Shown here piece by piece: positions 31,139-33,301 of a DNA stretch of 33,301 nucleotides (its first letter is position 1; every line of letters begins with the position of its first letter). The notes below the pieces were generated by a model that saw only the letters and a program-made list of their open reading frames with translations, was not told where the DNA came from and searched no databases. This DNA comes from Phycisphaerales bacterium (GTDB taxonomy: Bacteria > Planctomycetota > Phycisphaerae > UBA1845). Where the stretch lies: the NCBI GenBank assembly GCA_020353195.1, contig CP070691.1, forward strand, positions 3,460,666 to 3,493,966. Reading direction: 5' to 3'. Position numbers and translations under genes: made by a program.

Positions 31139-31382
31139 GAGGTCAATTACTTAGTGTGTTGGCCTAAGAACGGCCGACGCCGCAGCAGATGGCCGTGCTG
31201 ACGACGGGACGTTGAGAGAATCCCCGCCGTGTCCCATGCTGCGTTGGAGCTTCGATGTGAGTGTGGTCGCGCCGCGTGATGACTGGCCACCGGGTTGGCT
31301 GTCGGTCCCGGCAGCGTTGTCGCCAGGAGTGTAATCCTTCCGTACCTGTGCCGCGGTGTGAGGAAGCGGAGAGGCATCTACG

Positions 31383-32423
31383 ATGAACGAGAAAGACCGG
31401 CGTCTCGCCGAGTTCTGTCAGCGCAACGGGTACGAAGGCGTCCTGATTCGGCGGCGCTCGAACATCGCCTGGGCGTCGGACGGCGCTGACGTGCACTGCA
31501 ACGCCGCTTCGCCGCTGGGGGTGGCATCTCTGTTGTGGACGCCCGGGAAGAAGCTCGTCCTGACCAGCAATATCGAAAGTGCCCGGCTCGCGGAGGAGGA
31601 GTTCGGAAGCGACTGGGAGTTTCAGGCGGCGCCGTGGTGGGCGTCGGACGGCCGGCCGACGGGGCACTTCGTCACGGATTATCCCGACGACGTGATCGCC
31701 GACTTGCGGTACTCGCTGACCGACGACGAACTGTCGCGCGTGCGCGCGCTGGGCGCCGAGAGCGCCGAGGTGCTCTGCAACGGCATGCAGCTGATCGAAC
31801 CCGGTCAAAGCGAGCACGAGGTCGCGGGCGAGCTGATCAGCCAACTGCGGCGACGTGGAATCCACTGCCCGGTGGTTATGGTCGCGGCCGACGACCGGAT
31901 CGCCCGGTTCCGCCATCCGATCCCGACGTCACGGCGCATCGAGCAGGCCGTGGAGGTGATCGTTTGCACTCGACGCAAGGGGTTGTTCGTGTGCCTCACC
32001 CGGATCCTCCACTTCGGCCCGATATCGGACGACCTGCGCCGCAAGCACGACGCGGTCTGCAGGATCGACGAGGTGCTGCGCTCGACTACGAGACCAGGCG
32101 TTCGGTGGTGTGACGTCCTGGCCGCAGGGATCCGTGCCTACGAGGCAACAGGCTATCCCGACGAGTGGAAGAAGCATCACCAGGGCGGCCCGTTGGGTTA
32201 CGAACCGCGCGATTTTTTGGCCACGCCCACCGAGACGCGCACCGTGCTCGAGAACCAGCTCGTGGGCTGGAACCCTTCGATCACCGGCACGAAGTCGGAG
32301 GACACGATCCTGTCATCCGGCGAGATCATTACGGCGATGCCGGATTGGCCGATGTGCGGCTCTCGGCCGGACATCCTCTGCCGGCGCGCCCCGCGCCGCG
32401 CGGCCGCGCCGACCCCATCCTGA
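31383..32423 (+). CDS. M24-like (creatinase/aminopeptidase P fold) protein lacking metal ligands
   Basis: The 346-aa protein has GGAGAGG upstream of its ATG. The N-terminal part (LAEFCQRNGYEGVLIRRRSNIAW) and the C-terminal pita-bread region resemble Xaa-Pro aminopeptidase relatives. The positions that normally bind two metals are mostly changed: C195 where the first Asp is expected (EVIVCTRRKGL), C204/L205 where the second is expected (VCLTRILHFG), and N298 in VGWNPSI where Glu is usual. H265/H266 and E306 (KSEDT) could be the remaining His and Glu. It is probably not a metallopeptidase; it may be a pseudoenzyme or a metal-free pita-bread enzyme such as creatinase. It is divergent from the glycosidase operon with no clear functional tie. 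Confidence 0.7.
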   Translation: MNEKDRRLAEFCQRNGYEGVLIRRRSNIAWASDGADVHCNAASPLGVASLLWTPGKKLVLTSNIESARLAEEEFGSDWEFQAAPWWASDGRPTGHFVTDYPDDVIADLRYSLTDDELSRVRALGAESAEVLCNGMQLIEPGQSEHEVAGELISQLRRRGIHCPVVMVAADDRIARFRHPIPTSRRIEQAVEVIVCTRRKGLFVCLTRILHFGPISDDLRRKHDAVCRIDEVLRSTTRPGVRWCDVLAAGIRAYEATGYPDEWKKHHQGGPLGYEPRDFLATPTETRTVLENQLVGWNPSITGTKSEDTILSSGEIITAMPDWPMCGSRPDILCRRAPRRAAAPTPS

Positions 32424-32640
32424 TTCACACGCCAACGCGCAGCGTTGCCCGCAAGCCAAGGGAATGACCGCCCGCACCGGATGACCGCTTCTGTGCGGCA
32501 CTCAGCTTGCCTGGCAGCGTGCTCTTCCCGGAATCGGCAGTTAGTGGCAGGCGCGGATCGCTGGAATGCGCTCGAACTTCGGGACGCGACCCTCGTACTG
32601 AACACAGTTGTTCTCTGTCTGTCATTCTGGCCTACGAGAA

Positions 32641-32997
32641 TCAGCGCTGACCATTCGTACGCTCAGTGGAGACCTCCGAGATTGACTCCATCAGGAACTC
32701 TTGCACTCTGCGCAGGTCGCTGCTGCGCCCACGAAGAATAATCGTTCGCTCGGCGGGGATGGCAACTGCATGCAGATGCGATGCCGGGATGTCCAGTTTG
32801 CGAGCTGTCGCATTGATGGATTCGGCCATCCGAACGACATCAACATCACGAAGGTCATCGGCAACGACATCTCGCGCGTGCGATTTCGGACACGAGTGGC
32901 AGCCCAGGCCCGCCGCGCAGATCGCCAGTGCCATGGAGACACCGAGCCCACGGTGGCCGACGGTGCGCCGAGTTCTCAGCCCAAACCTGGTATTCAC
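32641..32997 (-). CDS. Small predicted lipoprotein, 118 aa
   Basis: The start is a GTG at 32997, with GAGGAG 7 bases upstream; an ATG two bases upstream is out of frame. The signal sequence (GVSMALAICAAGLGC) has Cys33 as probable lipidation site. The mature part is about 85 residues with a helix-strand pattern (SINATARKLDIPASHLHAV, then ERTIILRGRSSDLRRVQEFL). This suggests a small alpha/beta domain like those in secretin N-terminal or BON-type domains, but I cannot assign a family. No partner gene is evident. The gene call rests on the ribosome site, the lipoprotein signal and sensible composition. Confidence 0.55.
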   Translation of the reverse strand: MNTRFGLRTRRTVGHRGLGVSMALAICAAGLGCHSCPKSHARDVVADDLRDVDVVRMAESINATARKLDIPASHLHAVAIPAERTIILRGRSSDLRRVQEFLMESISEVSTERTNGQR

Positions 32998-33103
32998 ATG
33001 GAGGCTCCTCTGCAGATATCAGCCCGGCAGGCAATATGCAGAACATGCGATGCTGACGACGTGCTACGGGCGCTCCACTGAGCACTCGCGCGTCTCAGCC
33101 ATG

Positions 33104-33301
33104 TCAGTCATCAAGCTGCAGACCCTCGATCCGCGCGAAATGGGACGCATTGTGTGTGATGAGCGGCACACGGTGTAGCACCGCCGTCGCCGCGATCAAC
33201 AAATCGGGGTCTTCCAACAATTCACCTCGCCCGGCCAACGTCGCCTTGATCTGGGCGAATTGCAGCATGAGCGGCTGATCCAGCGGCACGACGGTGACAC
33301 G
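33104..33301 (-). CDS. VapC-like PIN-domain toxin (5' end outside window)
   Basis: The C-terminal 65 residues are visible and the frame runs on past the window edge. LLEDPDLLIAATAVLHRVPLI carries the conserved Asp (PDLLIAA), and the THNASHFARIEGLQ segment is the typical Asn/Asp-containing end of VapC PIN domains. These are Mg-dependent ribonucleases paired with a VapB antitoxin. The antitoxin gene would normally sit upstream, outside this window. All the evidence is from the C-terminal half, so catalytic completeness cannot be judged. Confidence 0.8.
   Translation of the reverse strand, partial: RVTVVPLDQPLMLQFAQIKATLAGRGELLEDPDLLIAATAVLHRVPLITHNASHFARIEGLQLDD

Larger units (their letters stand above)
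30888..31382. other. Divergent intergenic region
   Basis: About 495 bases separate the minus-strand glycosidase operon from the plus-strand M24-like gene. It contains one promoter candidate for each direction (30910-30939 minus, 31109-31138 plus). The stretch from 31139 to 31382 would be a 240-nt leader of the M24-like gene. It has no recognised riboswitch, and the open frames in it have no ribosome sites. Confidence 0.5.

Overview
The window is high-GC bacterial DNA, most likely from a planctomycete (Planctomycetota, possibly a Phycisphaerae-like lineage). That assignment is an inference from several traits: a zinc-ribbon membrane protein with a CPHCGYCLRGL-type start, an exported protein with a CTSDAECDDG-type Cys block and an IKPGTCPN-type domain, lipoproteins with Gly- or Asp-rich linkers, and REP/RAYT elements. 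No rRNA, tRNA or CRISPR array was found. Most genes have clear Shine-Dalgarno sites, and these were used to correct several starts.

Layout. 1-166: possible tail of an unknown gene. 510-1928: propeller-like lipoprotein. 2620-5658: tight pntAA-pntAB-pntB operon for proton-translocating NAD(P) transhydrogenase. 5769-6935: membrane-anchored SGNH hydrolase. 7363-9096: exported gamma-glutamyltransferase-family protein. 9133-9183: a REP-like perfect palindrome. 9287-10603 (-): exported Cys-rich protein with a C-terminal sorting-type tail. 11112-12068 (-): queG. 12218-12673: small unknown. 12701-12828: four spaced copies of a structured repeat. 12979-16084: priA and a zinc-ribbon membrane protein. 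16115-19203: a REP/RAYT region holding an intact RAYT transposase, a degraded RAYT 3' end, and between them a large membrane protein with a kinase-like N-terminus. 19412-20965: cytochrome c-like lipoprotein.

The most coherent system is the minus-strand block 30887 to 21133: two GH127-family (beta-L-arabinofuranosidase-type) glycosidases, then a four-gene ABC importer in the same order as E. coli ytfQ-ytfR-ytfT-yjfF (gafABCD, the galactofuranose transporter). This looks like a furanoside utilisation locus: glycosidases release a sugar in furanose form and a furanose-selective importer takes it up. A candidate promoter lies just upstream of the first glycosidase, in an AT-rich stretch. No sugar kinase, isomerase or regulator is visible, so the downstream catabolism must be encoded elsewhere.

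The right end carries an M24-like protein that has lost its metal ligands, a small lipoprotein, and the C-terminal part of a VapC-like PIN toxin cut by the window edge. The kinase-like membrane protein, the RAYT/REP arrangement and the hairpin repeat at 12.7 kb are the least explained features.
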